Assembly: GCA_002427745.1 (NCBI GenBank) | Contig: DIYF01000019.1 | Location: forward strand, 1 to 43,568 | Length of the DNA stretch: 43,568 bases | Direction of reading: 5' to 3' | DNA from: Roseivirga sp. UBA6061 | Lineage (GTDB): Bacteria > Bacteroidota > Bacteroidia > Cytophagales > Cyclobacteriaceae | Shown: piece by piece, positions 17,069 through 25,995 of the stretch | How the letters are laid out: the number at the start of each line of letters is the position of its first letter | Numbering within the stretch: the first letter of the stretch is position 1 | Program-made: the position numbers and the translations under genes | The notes under the pieces: generated by a model | The model's database searches: none | What the model was told of the DNA's origin: nothing | The model's input: only the letters and a program-made list of their open reading frames with translations

Positions 17069-17099
17069 GTCTATAATCAACAATCAGGCTGTCAGAGGG

Positions 17100-18737
17100 T
17101 TAATAAACCCTCTCCCCGTTGAGGTAGGTTGCAGTAACTTTCAGGTTTCTCAACTCGCTTTCAGGAGCCTGCATCATGTCCTTTTCAGTGAAAATGAAAT
17201 CGGCCATTTTCCCCGCTTCAATGCTCCCTTTCTCGGCTTCTTCAAAGTTAGAGTAAGCCGCCCAGATGGTCATACCACGTAAGGCCTCTTCTCTGCTTAG
17301 CTTGTTTTCGGGCTGCCAGCCTCCCTGGGGCCAGTTCTCAGCGTCCTGTCTTGCCACCGCAGCATGAAAGGTGTACATAGGGTTGATGTTCTCTACAGGA
17401 AAATCGCTGCCCAGGGCTACATAGCCATTCTGATCAAGCAAATCCTTAAAAGTATAGGCTGTTTTTATGCGGTTATCCCCCAGTCGGTCACCGGCCCAGT
17501 ACATATCCGAGGTAGCATGGGTTGGTTGTACAGAGGGTACAATATTGTATTTGCCAAACTTGTCGATATCCGGCAGACTTACAATCTGAGCATGTTCAAT
17601 TTTCCAGCGGAGGTCATTGCCCTCACTCAGGTGTCTGGCATAGATATCAAGCATGGTGCGGTTTGTAGAATCCCCGATGGCATGGGTATTCATCTGGAAA
17701 CCCAGGTCGTGGATTTTACCGGCCAGCTCATCATAGAACTCCGGAGACTGTAAGAGGAAGCCTGAGTTGTGAGGATCGTCAGAATAGGGAGCCAACAGGC
17801 TGGCACCGCGCGATCCCAGTGCGCCATCGCCATAGACCTTAAAAGACCTTACATTCAGGTAGTCTGTTTTGATTTTGCCTCTTTCGGCAAAGTATGCCAG
17901 GCTCTCTTCACTGGGAGTTACCATGACATAGAGGCGCATTTTGAGCTCACCTGAAGTATTGAGCGAGTCAATCAGATTGATGGTGTTCACATCGAGGCCG
18001 GCATCTACAATGCCTGTCAGACCTACAGCAAAACAGTTCTCCTGTGCTCTGATCAGGGCATCAATCCGGTCGGCTTCTGTTTGTTCGGGAATGTGTCTGG
18101 CGATCAGCTGAATGGCATTGTCTACCAGCAGGCCTGTGGGCTCACCGTTGTTATCAAAATAAATTTTGCCGCCATCTACTTCCCTGGTCTTTGCAAATAT
18201 TTCGCTTTGTCCCATGGCAGCAGAATTGGTCAGGGCAGCGTGACCGTCAATACGGGTGATCAGTACCGGTACATCGGGAAAAACCTCGTCAAGCTTCTCT
18301 TTGGTAGGAAATTCCTTGTTTTCCCAGTCGTTCTGGTCCCAGCCGCCACCAAGTACCCAGGCTTCATCAGGGTATTTATCCCTATGTGCCTGTAGCAGCT
18401 CCAGTATTTCGTCAAAAGACTTCGTGCCTACCAGGTTGGCGTTTTTCAAGCCCAGCCCATAACGATAGAAATGCGCATGAGCATCGATCAGCCCCGGATA
18501 AACCGGGCCTCCTTCCATGTTGATCATTTCTGTAGACTCGAACTGTTCCAGTATGTCTGTATCAGATCCCACTCCCACGAATCTGCCGTCTTTTACAGCA
18601 AAGGCCGTGGCTACAGAAAAGTTGCCGTCAACCGTGTAAACGGTGGCATTATGAATAATGAGGTCAGCCTTTTCTTTTCCTCCACAGGACCAAAGCAGGG
18701 TAGCGAAGAGGAAAAGAACACTTAGTCTTTTGAGCAT
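17100..18737 (-). CDS. Amidohydrolase (YtcJ-like, Amidohydro_3), lipoprotein
   Basis: This metal-dependent hydrolase of the YtcJ type (545 residues) is exported as a lipoprotein: the signal ends LLWSC. Metal-site motifs are visible in order: GLIDAHAHFYRYG (the HxH pair), ITRIDGHAALTNS, FQMNTHAIGDSTN, KIEHAQIV and LGSDFPVE (the metal Asp). Many family members act on N-acyl or cyclic amide substrates, but the substrate cannot be told from sequence. The gene lies 11 bases after the AMP nucleosidase gene on the same strand, so the two are likely co-transcribed. Confidence 0.9.
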   Translation of the reverse strand: MLKRLSVLFLFATLLWSCGGKEKADLIIHNATVYTVDGNFSVATAFAVKDGRFVGVGSDTDILEQFESTEMINMEGGPVYPGLIDAHAHFYRYGLGLKNANLVGTKSFDEILELLQAHRDKYPDEAWVLGGGWDQNDWENKEFPTKEKLDEVFPDVPVLITRIDGHAALTNSAAMGQSEIFAKTREVDGGKIYFDNNGEPTGLLVDNAIQLIARHIPEQTEADRIDALIRAQENCFAVGLTGIVDAGLDVNTINLIDSLNTSGELKMRLYVMVTPSEESLAYFAERGKIKTDYLNVRSFKVYGDGALGSRGASLLAPYSDDPHNSGFLLQSPEFYDELAGKIHDLGFQMNTHAIGDSTNRTMLDIYARHLSEGNDLRWKIEHAQIVSLPDIDKFGKYNIVPSVQPTHATSDMYWAGDRLGDNRIKTAYTFKDLLDQNGYVALGSDFPVENINPMYTFHAAVARQDAENWPQGGWQPENKLSREEALRGMTIWAAYSNFEEAEKGSIEAGKMADFIFTEKDMMQAPESELRNLKVTATYLNGERVY

Positions 18738-18748
18738 GTCAGTTTTGT

Positions 18749-19531
18749 TTATCCCTCAAACCTGAGGTGTTTCACAGAATCACCCGAATCTCTGAGTTCT
18801 CTCAGAGAATCAATACCGATTTCAAGATGAGCGGTAACATAGTCTCCGGTTACCTTTTTATCGCTCTCTTCTGTCTTGACACCTTCCGGAATCATGGGGT
18901 TATCAGAAACCAGCAAAAGTGCACCATGGGGTATTTCGTTCACGAAGGCCACGGTGAAGAGGGTGGCGGTTTCCATGTCTACTGCCATCGCCCTGATTTT
19001 TCTCAGGTACTTTTTAAAGGCTTTGTCATGCTCCCACACCCTTCGGTTGGTGGTGTAGCAGGTGCCGGTCCAGTAGTCGCGCTCATGTTTCTTGATCATA
19101 GAAGAAACCGCTCTTTGTAAGCGGAAAGAAGGGAGGGCCGGTACTTCGGCAGGCAGGTAGTCATTGCTGGTACCTTCACCTCTGATGGCGGCAATAGGTA
19201 AGATCAGGTCACCGAGCTGGGTCTTTCTTTTAAGTCCTCCGCACTTACCCAGGAAAAGGACGGCCTTTGGTTTAATGGAAGAGAGCAGGTCCATAATAGT
19301 CGCTGCCATTGCACTGCCCATACCAAAGTTGATCATCGTAATATTCTCGGCTGTAGCAGATTGCATGGGTTTGTCCATCCCCTGTATGGAGACGTCAAAC
19401 TTTTCTGCAAACATCCTGACGTACCCAATGAAGTTGGTGAGTAGAATGTATTCTCCAAAATCTTCATTCGCTACACCAGTATATCTCGGCAGCCAGTTGT
19501 TTACGATTTCTTGTTTGGTTTTCATAGGCAA
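18749..19531 (-). CDS. amn: AMP nucleosidase (short form)
   Basis: This enzyme should hydrolyse AMP to adenine and ribose 5-phosphate. The 260-residue protein matches the short Bacteroidota form, made of the nucleoside-phosphorylase-like catalytic domain without the long N-terminal regulatory part of E. coli Amn. Motifs are INFGMGSAMAATIMDLL, FLGKCGGLKRKTQLGDLILP, AIRGEGTSNDYLP, AVDMETATLFTVAF (the purine-phosphorylase-family glutamate) and LLVSDNPMIPEG. The start may be either of two nearby Met codons (MPMKTKQ or MKTKQ). It is upstream of and probably co-transcribed with the amidohydrolase. Confidence 0.85.
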   Translation of the reverse strand: MPMKTKQEIVNNWLPRYTGVANEDFGEYILLTNFIGYVRMFAEKFDVSIQGMDKPMQSATAENITMINFGMGSAMAATIMDLLSSIKPKAVLFLGKCGGLKRKTQLGDLILPIAAIRGEGTSNDYLPAEVPALPSFRLQRAVSSMIKKHERDYWTGTCYTTNRRVWEHDKAFKKYLRKIRAMAVDMETATLFTVAFVNEIPHGALLLVSDNPMIPEGVKTEESDKKVTGDYVTAHLEIGIDSLRELRDSGDSVKHLRFEG

Positions 19532-19567
19532 ATGTTTCTCTTATAAGTTTATCTATATTTTTGTGCG

Positions 19568-20023
19568 ATGAATTCACTCAATCTGCCGGCATATCAATAC
19601 CGTCTTGAGCAAAATGGCGGCAAGTTAGCGATTTTTGACCCCATAAGAAAGAAATTCATCATCCTCACACCTGAGGAGTGGGTCCGTCAACACTTTGTAA
19701 ACTACCTTACGGAGCACCTGGGTTACCCTGCTTCGCGCATCAGAATAGAGAGCGGAACTTCCTATAACAAAAGAGTGAAGAGAACAGATATTCTCATCTA
19801 TGATGACTATCTGGAGCCCCTGGTTTTGGTAGAATGTAAGGCAGCCCATGTAGCGGTCAGTCAGGCCACTTTTAATCAGATCAGTGTTTATAATAAAACC
19901 CTCAAGGCCAGAATACTGATCTGTTCCAATGGAATGGTACACTATGCCTGTCAGTATGATCCTGAGTCGGAATCGGTAAGTTTTCTGGATCACATCCCGC
20001 ATTATCGTGATTTGACCTCATAA
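19568..20023 (+). CDS. Stand-alone HSDR_N_2-type PD-(D/E)XK protein
   Basis: This 151-residue protein resembles the N-terminal nuclease domain of type I restriction R subunits (HSDR_N_2 family). The fold signature is RTDILIYD followed by LVLVECKAAH: D, then E-x-K. The upstream helix contains EEWVRQHFVNYL and GYPASRIRIE. It has no helicase domain and no restriction-modification genes nearby, so it is a stand-alone protein of unknown cellular role that is common in Bacteroidota. A TATTTTTG box at 19557-19564 lies only a few bases before the ATG, which would give a very short 5' leader. Confidence 0.8.
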   Translation: MNSLNLPAYQYRLEQNGGKLAIFDPIRKKFIILTPEEWVRQHFVNYLTEHLGYPASRIRIESGTSYNKRVKRTDILIYDDYLEPLVLVECKAAHVAVSQATFNQISVYNKTLKARILICSNGMVHYACQYDPESESVSFLDHIPHYRDLTS

Positions 20024-20046
20024 GGCGATTTTTGTAAATTCAGTGC

Positions 20047-21132
20047 ATGAGTCCCCTCAAACGCATTGGTTTCTTTACCGCATTTATTATTCCCACGCTG
20101 ACTGTTCTGGGCTTTTACCTGGGAGGTGGTTGGAATTACCTTACGGTCGTTTTCGTATTCTTCCTGATCCCCATGGCAGATTATTTAATAGGAGAAGACC
20201 CTGAGAATATGGAAGAAAGTGAGGCGAGGATCATCGCTGAAAAATTCTACTATCGACTTATTACTTATATCTGGGCTGTCTTCCAGCTTCTGTTTCTGTG
20301 TTGGGGTGTCTGGGTGATCAGTACCTATTCCTTGCCGCTTCTGGACTGGGTAGGCTTTGTCTTCAGCTTTGCCCTGGTCACAGGAGGAATCGGCATTACA
20401 GTAGCTCATGAGCTGGGACATAAAAAGTCGAAGATCGAGCGCTTTTATGCCAGGCTTATCCTGATGACGGTTTCCTACATGCACTTTTATATAGAGCACA
20501 ACAAAGGGCATCATGTCTATGTGGCAACGCCAAGAGATCCGGCCACAAGCAGAAAGGGAGAAAACTTCTATGCTTTTTGGCTACGCTCGGTCATAGGAGG
20601 CTATCGCAGTGCCTGGAAGCTCGAACGCACCCGCCTGGAAAGAAAGGGGAAGGCCTTTTGGAGTGTCAACAATGAGATGATCTGGTATACCTTGTTGCCC
20701 TTCCTCTTTTGTGCTCTGCTCACTGCGGCTGTCAGCTTATGGCAGAATGTATTAGTCTGGCAGGTGCCGGTTTTCTTCTTTGTGCAGAGCTTTCTGGCCT
20801 TTAGTCTGCTTGAGATTGTGAACTATATAGAGCACTATGGTATTGTCAGAAAAGAAATCTCACCAGGTAAGTACGAAAGGGTTAACCCCATGCATTCCTG
20901 GAATTCCAATCACCGGTTGAGTAACTTTTTCCTGTTCCAGTTGCAAAGGCATTCTGATCATCATGCCAATGCCATCAAAAGATACCAGGTATTGAAACAC
21001 TATGAGGAGTCGCCTCAGCTCCCTTCAGGCTATCCTGCTATGATTATGATGGCTTCTATACCACCGCTGTGGTTCCGGTGGATGAACCCCAAACTTCAGG
21101 AATGGGAAGAGAATGTCTATAAAGCACCCTAG
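20047..21132 (+). CDS. Alkane 1-monooxygenase (AlkB-type non-haem di-iron hydroxylase)
   Basis: This integral-membrane hydroxylase of 361 residues has several membrane helices and the complete His-box set of AlkB: HELGHK, HNKGHH followed by VYVATPRDPATS, NYIEHYG and LQRHSDHHA. It should oxidise terminal methyl groups of medium-chain alkanes using O2 and electrons from rubredoxin. No rubredoxin gene is adjacent. It starts 23 bases after the small PD-(D/E)XK gene and converges with the SDR gene, 3 bases apart. Confidence 0.92.
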   Translation: MSPLKRIGFFTAFIIPTLTVLGFYLGGGWNYLTVVFVFFLIPMADYLIGEDPENMEESEARIIAEKFYYRLITYIWAVFQLLFLCWGVWVISTYSLPLLDWVGFVFSFALVTGGIGITVAHELGHKKSKIERFYARLILMTVSYMHFYIEHNKGHHVYVATPRDPATSRKGENFYAFWLRSVIGGYRSAWKLERTRLERKGKAFWSVNNEMIWYTLLPFLFCALLTAAVSLWQNVLVWQVPVFFFVQSFLAFSLLEIVNYIEHYGIVRKEISPGKYERVNPMHSWNSNHRLSNFFLFQLQRHSDHHANAIKRYQVLKHYEESPQLPSGYPAMIMMASIPPLWFRWMNPKLQEWEENVYKAP

Positions 21133-21135
21133 GGA

Positions 21136-21945
21136 CTACTTCACCTCCAGGGCACCATCTGTTCTTTTGGCGTGATTCTTACGCTGAATATTTCCTACCA
21201 TTTTAGTCACCCTGTTGCGAGAGAGTAAGCGAGGCAGGAAAGCACTGAGTTTGTTGAAAAAGCCGGGTACGGCTACTGATTTACCGCGCATCATGGCCTC
21301 GTAGGCAAAAAGCGCTACAGTTTCCGGTGTGGCGATATTGAATTTAATATTCGGATCGTCATTTCCGTTGGCTTTGGCAAAGCCTGTTCTGGTCATACCC
21401 GGACAGAGAACGGTGGCGCTTAAGCCGGTACCTTTCAGCTCGTTGGCCAGCGACTGTGTGAATGACAGCAAATAGGCTTTTGAGGCATGGTAAGTAGACA
21501 TGAGCGGCCCGGGCACAAAAGCAGCTACAGAGGCATTGTTCAGGATCTTCCCTTCCTTTCTTGCCAGCATGTCAGGTAGCAGGAGCTTGGTAAGGTGGGT
21601 AGTGGTGAGCATGTGGACTTTGAGCATGGCTTCGTCCTTTTCCCAACTGGTCTCCTTGAAGTAACCGAAGTTGCCAAAGCCTGCATTATTGAAGAGTATC
21701 GATACGGTGAGCTTTTCTTTTTTCAGCCAGTCAAATATCTGCTGTGCTGCGTCATTGTCGGCAAGGTTCATGGCCAAGCAGTGGACGGAGCCACTTCCAA
21801 GATCTTTCAGCTCATTTTTCCGGAGTTCCAGGCCTTCTCCGTTAATATCTATTAAGGCCAGGTCATAGCCATCCTTAAAAGCGATTTTCGCAAATTCAAA
21901 ACCGATGCCGCTAGCGCCACCGGTTATTAGCGCCACATTTTTCAT
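21136..21945 (-). CDS. Short-chain dehydrogenase/reductase
   Basis: This is a classical SDR of about 269 residues. The start at 21945 (MKNVALITGGASGIG) puts the nucleotide-binding strand at the N-terminus; a longer start at 21963 is possible. The motifs are TGGASGIG, NNAGFGNFG, the catalytic Ser in NNASVAAF, YHASK (catalytic Tyr and Lys) and PGMTRTGF. It resembles DltE/YqjQ-like oxidoreductases. The substrate is not predictable. Confidence 0.88.
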   Translation of the reverse strand: MKNVALITGGASGIGFEFAKIAFKDGYDLALIDINGEGLELRKNELKDLGSGSVHCLAMNLADNDAAQQIFDWLKKEKLTVSILFNNAGFGNFGYFKETSWEKDEAMLKVHMLTTTHLTKLLLPDMLARKEGKILNNASVAAFVPGPLMSTYHASKAYLLSFTQSLANELKGTGLSATVLCPGMTRTGFAKANGNDDPNIKFNIATPETVALFAYEAMMRGKSVAVPGFFNKLSAFLPRLLSRNRVTKMVGNIQRKNHAKRTDGALEVK

Positions 21946-22012
21946 TTTCCTCAGGTAACCCAATCAGTCGGCAAAGTTATCATTTTCTGTGAAGCTGTGG
22001 AATAGAAATAAA

Positions 22013-22040
22013 AAAGCCCTGACGGTACCGTCAGGGCTTT
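22013..22040 (-). terminator. Intrinsic terminator of the alanine dehydrogenase gene
   Basis: A perfect 28-base palindrome (AAAGCCCTGACGG core and its complement) sits 21 bases after the ald stop codon. Read on the minus strand it is followed by a run of T, as expected for termination of ald transcription. Confidence 0.85.
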
Positions 22041-22061
22041 CATGTAGAATGCTGTCAGGAT

Positions 22062-23177
22062 TTAGTCCAGATATTTTTCTACAGGAGTGTAAGGTAAATC
22101 GAAGGCTTCGGCAACCGCCTCGTATACCACGTCTCCTTTGATAACGTTCAGTCCAAGCTCCAGTTCCTTATTGTCCTTACAGGCTTGCTTCCAGCCCTTG
22201 TTGGCCAGCTGAATGGCATAAGGCAGGGTAGCGTTGGTCAGGGCCAGGGTAGAGGTAAATGGTACAGCACCCGGCATATTAGCCACACAGTAGTGGAGTA
22301 CATCATCGATCACGAAAGTCGGATCCTGATGCGTAGTAGGTTTACAGGTTTCAATACAACCTCCCTGATCGACCGCTACATCTACCAGTACCGTACCTGG
22401 TTTCATGTCTTTCAGCATGTCTCTGGTGATCAGATGTGGTGCTTTTGCTCCCGGGATCAATACAGCACCGATGATCAGGTCCATATGAGGGATCATCTCA
22501 CGAATGTTGTATTCGTTAGACATCATGGTGTTTACGTTGGCAGACATGATGTCGTCCAGTTCACGCAATCTGTTCAGGTTGATATCCATAATGGTAACGT
22601 CAGCTCCCAGTCCGGCCGCCATTTTTGCAGCCTGGGTACCTACGATACCACCGCCCAGTACGAGTACTTTGGCAGGCAATACACCAGGAACCCCACCTAA
22701 GAGGATACCGCGTCCACCCAGAGGTTTTTCCAGGTAGTTTGCACCTTTTTGTGTAGCCATTCTACCGGCTACCTCAGACATAGGCACCAATAGTGGCAGA
22801 CTTCTGTCAGCTTTTTCTACTGTCTCATAAGCCAGGCAAACTGATTTATTCTCAATCATCGCCTTGGTCAGAGGCTCGTAAGAAGCAAAGTGGAAGTAAG
22901 TGAAGAGCAACTGATCTTCTTTGATCAGCTTATACTCCGGCTCGATGGGCTCCTTCACTTTCATGATCATCTCAGCGATGGCGTAGGTATCTTCAATAGT
23001 AGGAAGAATCCTGGCACCAGCCTTTTCATAAGACTCATCAGAAAAGCCACTGCCAATACCTGCAGTTGACTGTACATAAACGGTGTGGCCTCTCTTGGTC
23101 AATTCAGCAACACCAGAAGGAGTAGCTGCTACTCGGTTCTCGTTGTTTTTTATCTCTTTGGGTACGCCAATGATCAT
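22062..23177 (-). CDS. ald: Alanine dehydrogenase
   Basis: This NAD-dependent enzyme interconverts L-alanine and pyruvate plus ammonia. The start at 23177 gives the canonical N-terminus MIIGVPKEIKNNENRVA and a 371-residue protein; an upstream Met at 23240 would add a non-family tail across the promoter. Motifs are STAGIGSGFSDESYEKAGA, FTYFHFA, the Rossmann segment VLGGGIVGTQAAKMA with acidic strand end IMDIN, VDVAVDQGGC and NMPGAVPFTSTLALTNATLP. It is monocistronic, with its own promoter and terminator. Confidence 0.95.
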   Translation of the reverse strand: MIIGVPKEIKNNENRVAATPSGVAELTKRGHTVYVQSTAGIGSGFSDESYEKAGARILPTIEDTYAIAEMIMKVKEPIEPEYKLIKEDQLLFTYFHFASYEPLTKAMIENKSVCLAYETVEKADRSLPLLVPMSEVAGRMATQKGANYLEKPLGGRGILLGGVPGVLPAKVLVLGGGIVGTQAAKMAAGLGADVTIMDINLNRLRELDDIMSANVNTMMSNEYNIREMIPHMDLIIGAVLIPGAKAPHLITRDMLKDMKPGTVLVDVAVDQGGCIETCKPTTHQDPTFVIDDVLHYCVANMPGAVPFTSTLALTNATLPYAIQLANKGWKQACKDNKELELGLNVIKGDVVYEAVAEAFDLPYTPVEKYLD

Positions 23178-23206
23178 GATTCTGTGTGATTTAAAATTCG
23201 CGAGCG

Positions 23207-23240
23207 CAAATATAGCAAGCGTTGCAACAATCGTTTGCAA
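23207..23240 (-). promoter_or_regulatory. Candidate ald promoter
   Basis: Read on the minus strand, TATATTTG (23207-23214) matches the Bacteroidota -7 box TAnnTTTG exactly. A TTG-type -33 element lies about 23 bases further upstream (around 23238-23240). The 5' leader would be about 25-30 bases. Confidence 0.55.
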
Positions 23241-23439
23241 TGGAAATAAAAAAATACGTTAGATAATTGGCTGGAAAGGCCGTTTGACCCGCTTCAGACG
23301 AGCGAATTATGTTTGCTACTTAAAGAATAGGGAAAAATATAATTTCGACAAAATGAATAATGTAAAATTAAATTACGTAATAACTGATTATTGATCTTAT
23401 AAATTTTATAAAAGCAAACATTTTGAGGTGAAAACCAAA

Positions 23440-23470
23440 TTTGATTTGCTCTTAAAAATTGCTACTTTTG
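23440..23470 (+). promoter_or_regulatory. Bacteroidota-type promoter for the E1 dehydrogenase gene
   Basis: TTTG (23440-23443), a 19-base gap and TACTTTTG (23463-23470) match the Bacteroidota primary-sigma consensus TTTG-N19-TAnnTTTG exactly. Transcription should start near 23477, leaving a leader of about 40 bases. Confidence 0.8.
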
Positions 23471-23516
23471 TAGTCCATTAGAAGGATGGGGCTTATCATA
23501 ACCAAAAAAAAGATAT

Positions 23517-25922
23517 ATGGGAGCTACTAAAACCGTGAAAAAAACTGAATTAAGTGTGGCTGAGATTCTAAACGATTTCAGACTGGCATGCGAGAGCCGG
23601 GAAGCGAGCCTTATGGGTCGTAAAGAGGTTTTTATGGGCAAGGCCAAATTCGGTATTTTCGGTGACGGTAAAGAAGTAGCTCAGTTGGCCATGGCCAAAG
23701 TCTTTAAAAACGGAGACTTCAGATCTGGTTATTACAGAGACCAAACCTTCATGCTGGCCATCGGTCAGCTCACTCTCCAGGAATATTTTGCACAATTATA
23801 TGCTCACACCGATGTAGAGGCAGAACCTGCATCAGGTGGTCGCTCTATGAACGGGCACTTTGGTAATCGACTGCTCGATAATGAGGGCAAGTGGAAGCCT
23901 CAGACGAGCATGAAGAATTCAAGTGCTGATATTTCTCCCACTGCCGGTCAGATGCCAAGACTCGTAGGTTTGGCTTATGCGTCTAAACTCTATCGGGAGA
24001 ACCCTGACCTGAAACCATTTCAGGACTTCTCTATCAATGGCAATGAGGTTGCTTTCGGTACTATAGGAAATGCTTCTACTTCAGAAGGACCATTCTTTGA
24101 GGCCATCAACGCAGCCGGTGTTTTACAGGTGCCTATGGTTATGTCTGTCTGGGACGATGACTATGGTATTTCTGTTCCTAAGGAGTATCACACCACTAAA
24201 GGCAGTATTTCGGAATTCCTGGCTGGTATGCAGCTGACTAAAGGAAAAAAAGGCTTTGAAATATTTACAGTAAGAGGCTGGGATTACCCTGCTTTGGTAG
24301 AGACTTTCGCCAAAGCTACGGCCATTTCAAGAGAGCAGCATATTCCTACATTCATCCACGTACAGGAAATGACACAGCCTCAGGGGCATTCTACCTCGGG
24401 CTCTCATGAGCGTTATAAGAGCAAAGAGCGTCTTCAGTGGGAAGCTGATTTCGATTGTGTCAAGAAGCTCAGAGAGTATATTCTTGAGAATGAGCTCGCT
24501 ACTGACGATGATCTCAAAGTCATAGAGAAAGATGCTAAGCAGGCGGCTAAATCTGCCAAGGAGGCGGCATGGAAGGCTTTTGTAGCTGATATAAAAAAGG
24601 ATCAGGTTGAGGCAATTGCCAGACTTGAAAACCTGGCGGCCAGCTCAGGCGAAACAGCCAGTATTTCTCAGGCCGTTTCGGAGCTTAAGAAAACCATGAA
24701 TCCAATCAGACTGGATTCTATCAGGACGGTGAAGAAAGTCCTCAGAATCACCAGAAACGAGCAGTCTGAAGAAAGAAAACAATTATTAGACTGGCTCAAC
24801 GGGGCTTTGGAGGCAAATGCCGATCGATACAGCTCTCATGTAACCAGTGAGTCAGATGAGGCAGCTGTCAAGGTAAAAGAGATTAAAGCTGAATTCTCTC
24901 CTGAATCTCCTAAAGTGGATGGTAGAGAAGTATTGCAGGCTTGTTTTGATGCAGCATTGAGCCGCGACCCAAGGGTGTTTGCCATTGGTGAGGACGTTGG
25001 AAAGATCGGTGATGTAAACCAGGCATTTGCCGGTTTGCAGGCCAAGTACGGAGAGTTGAGAGTAACCGATACCGGTATCCGTGAAAATACAATCATCGGG
25101 CAGGGTATTGGGGCTGCTTTGAGAGGTTTGCGTCCGATTACTGAAATTCAGTATCTGGATTATCTGCTCTATGCCCTTCAGGTACTGTCTGATGACCTGG
25201 CCACTTTACAATACAGAACGAAAGGGGGGCAGAAAGCTCCGTTGATTATAAGAACACGAGGCCACAGGCTGGAAGGAGTATGGCATTCAGGTTCACCTAT
25301 CGGGATGATCCTGCATAGCCTGAGAGGTATCCATGTATTGGTACCCAGAAATATGACCCAGGCAGCTGGTTTTTATAATACCATGCTCAAGTCAGACGAC
25401 CCGGCTCTTATCATTGAGTGTCTGAATGGTTACCGTCTTAAAGAACGGATTCCGGACAATGTAGGTGAGTTTACTGTGCCATTAGGTGTTCCGGAGGTCA
25501 TCAGACAAGGAACAGACGTAACGGTGGTGACTTACGGCTCTATGTGCCGTATTGTGAGCCAGGCTGCGGATGAGCTGGAAGAGCTGGGGATTTCGGTAGA
25601 AATCATAGATGTCCAGTCTCTGTTGCCATTCGATATACATTCCAGCATTGTAGAGTCTTTGAAAAAGACCAACCGTGTGGTATTTGCGGATGAGGATGTG
25701 CCGGGAGGTGCGTCAGCCTTTATGATGCAGAAGGTATTGGAAGAGCAGGGAGGGTATTACCACCTCGATTCACAGCCGGTGACCATTGCAGCCAAAGAGC
25801 ACAGACCAGCCTATGCCTCTGACGGAGATTACTTCTCTAAGCCGAATCCTGAGACAGTCTTTGATAAGATTTACGAGCTTATGAGCGAATCCGATCCGGC
25901 CCGTTTCCCGGCCATGTATTGA
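23517..25922 (+). CDS. Fused alpha/beta E1 component of a 2-oxoacid dehydrogenase complex
   Basis: This thiamine-diphosphate-dependent decarboxylase of 801 residues joins both E1 subunits. The alpha-like half carries the cofactor motif GNASTSEGPFFEAINAAG ending in WDDDYGIS, and a regulatory-loop-like HSTSGSHERYKS. After a charged linker (about 360-460), the beta-like half begins VDGREVLQACFDAAL with FAIGEDVGKIGD, VTDTGIRENTIIGQGIGAA, IRTRGHRLEGVWHSGSP and the transketolase C-terminal domain (VTYGSM, IDVQSLLPFD, DEDVPGGASAFM). Fused E1 proteins of this type are common in Bacteroidota, probably for branched-chain 2-oxoacids. Substrate specificity is inferred. E2 and E3 genes are not in the window. 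It has its own promoter and terminator. Confidence 0.9.
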   Translation: MGATKTVKKTELSVAEILNDFRLACESREASLMGRKEVFMGKAKFGIFGDGKEVAQLAMAKVFKNGDFRSGYYRDQTFMLAIGQLTLQEYFAQLYAHTDVEAEPASGGRSMNGHFGNRLLDNEGKWKPQTSMKNSSADISPTAGQMPRLVGLAYASKLYRENPDLKPFQDFSINGNEVAFGTIGNASTSEGPFFEAINAAGVLQVPMVMSVWDDDYGISVPKEYHTTKGSISEFLAGMQLTKGKKGFEIFTVRGWDYPALVETFAKATAISREQHIPTFIHVQEMTQPQGHSTSGSHERYKSKERLQWEADFDCVKKLREYILENELATDDDLKVIEKDAKQAAKSAKEAAWKAFVADIKKDQVEAIARLENLAASSGETASISQAVSELKKTMNPIRLDSIRTVKKVLRITRNEQSEERKQLLDWLNGALEANADRYSSHVTSESDEAAVKVKEIKAEFSPESPKVDGREVLQACFDAALSRDPRVFAIGEDVGKIGDVNQAFAGLQAKYGELRVTDTGIRENTIIGQGIGAALRGLRPITEIQYLDYLLYALQVLSDDLATLQYRTKGGQKAPLIIRTRGHRLEGVWHSGSPIGMILHSLRGIHVLVPRNMTQAAGFYNTMLKSDDPALIIECLNGYRLKERIPDNVGEFTVPLGVPEVIRQGTDVTVVTYGSMCRIVSQAADELEELGISVEIIDVQSLLPFDIHSSIVESLKKTNRVVFADEDVPGGASAFMMQKVLEEQGGYYHLDSQPVTIAAKEHRPAYASDGDYFSKPNPETVFDKIYELMSESDPARFPAMY

Positions 25923-25941
25923 GGAAGATTGAGAGAACAAT

Positions 25942-25975
25942 AAAAAAGGTGAAGCCGCAAGACTTCACCTTTTTT
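25942..25975. terminator. Bidirectional intrinsic terminator
   Basis: A 13-bp stem (AAAAAAGGTGAAG with CTTCACCTTTTTT) and a short loop are flanked by A and T runs. It can end both the E1 gene and the convergent lipoprotein gene. Confidence 0.85.
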
Positions 25976-25995
25976 ATTGAATTGATTTTCTAAGA

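Larger units (their letters stand above)
23178..23516. other. Divergent intergenic region between ald and the E1 gene
   Basis: This AT-rich stretch of about 340 bases holds no gene. It contains the two divergent promoters listed separately. I see no clear operator palindrome or riboswitch-like fold in it. Confidence 0.7.

Noticed and set aside
18081..18395. Plus-strand open frame inside the amidohydrolase gene
   Set aside because: It lies wholly antisense to a gene with complete metal-site motifs and shows no protein-like features of its own.
19568..20023. Restriction-modification system
   Set aside because: Only the HSDR_N_2-like domain is present; no methylase, specificity subunit or helicase is nearby.
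22185..22700. Plus-strand open frame of 171 codons inside ald
   Set aside because: It is antisense to a well-conserved alanine dehydrogenase and its translation has no recognisable domain.
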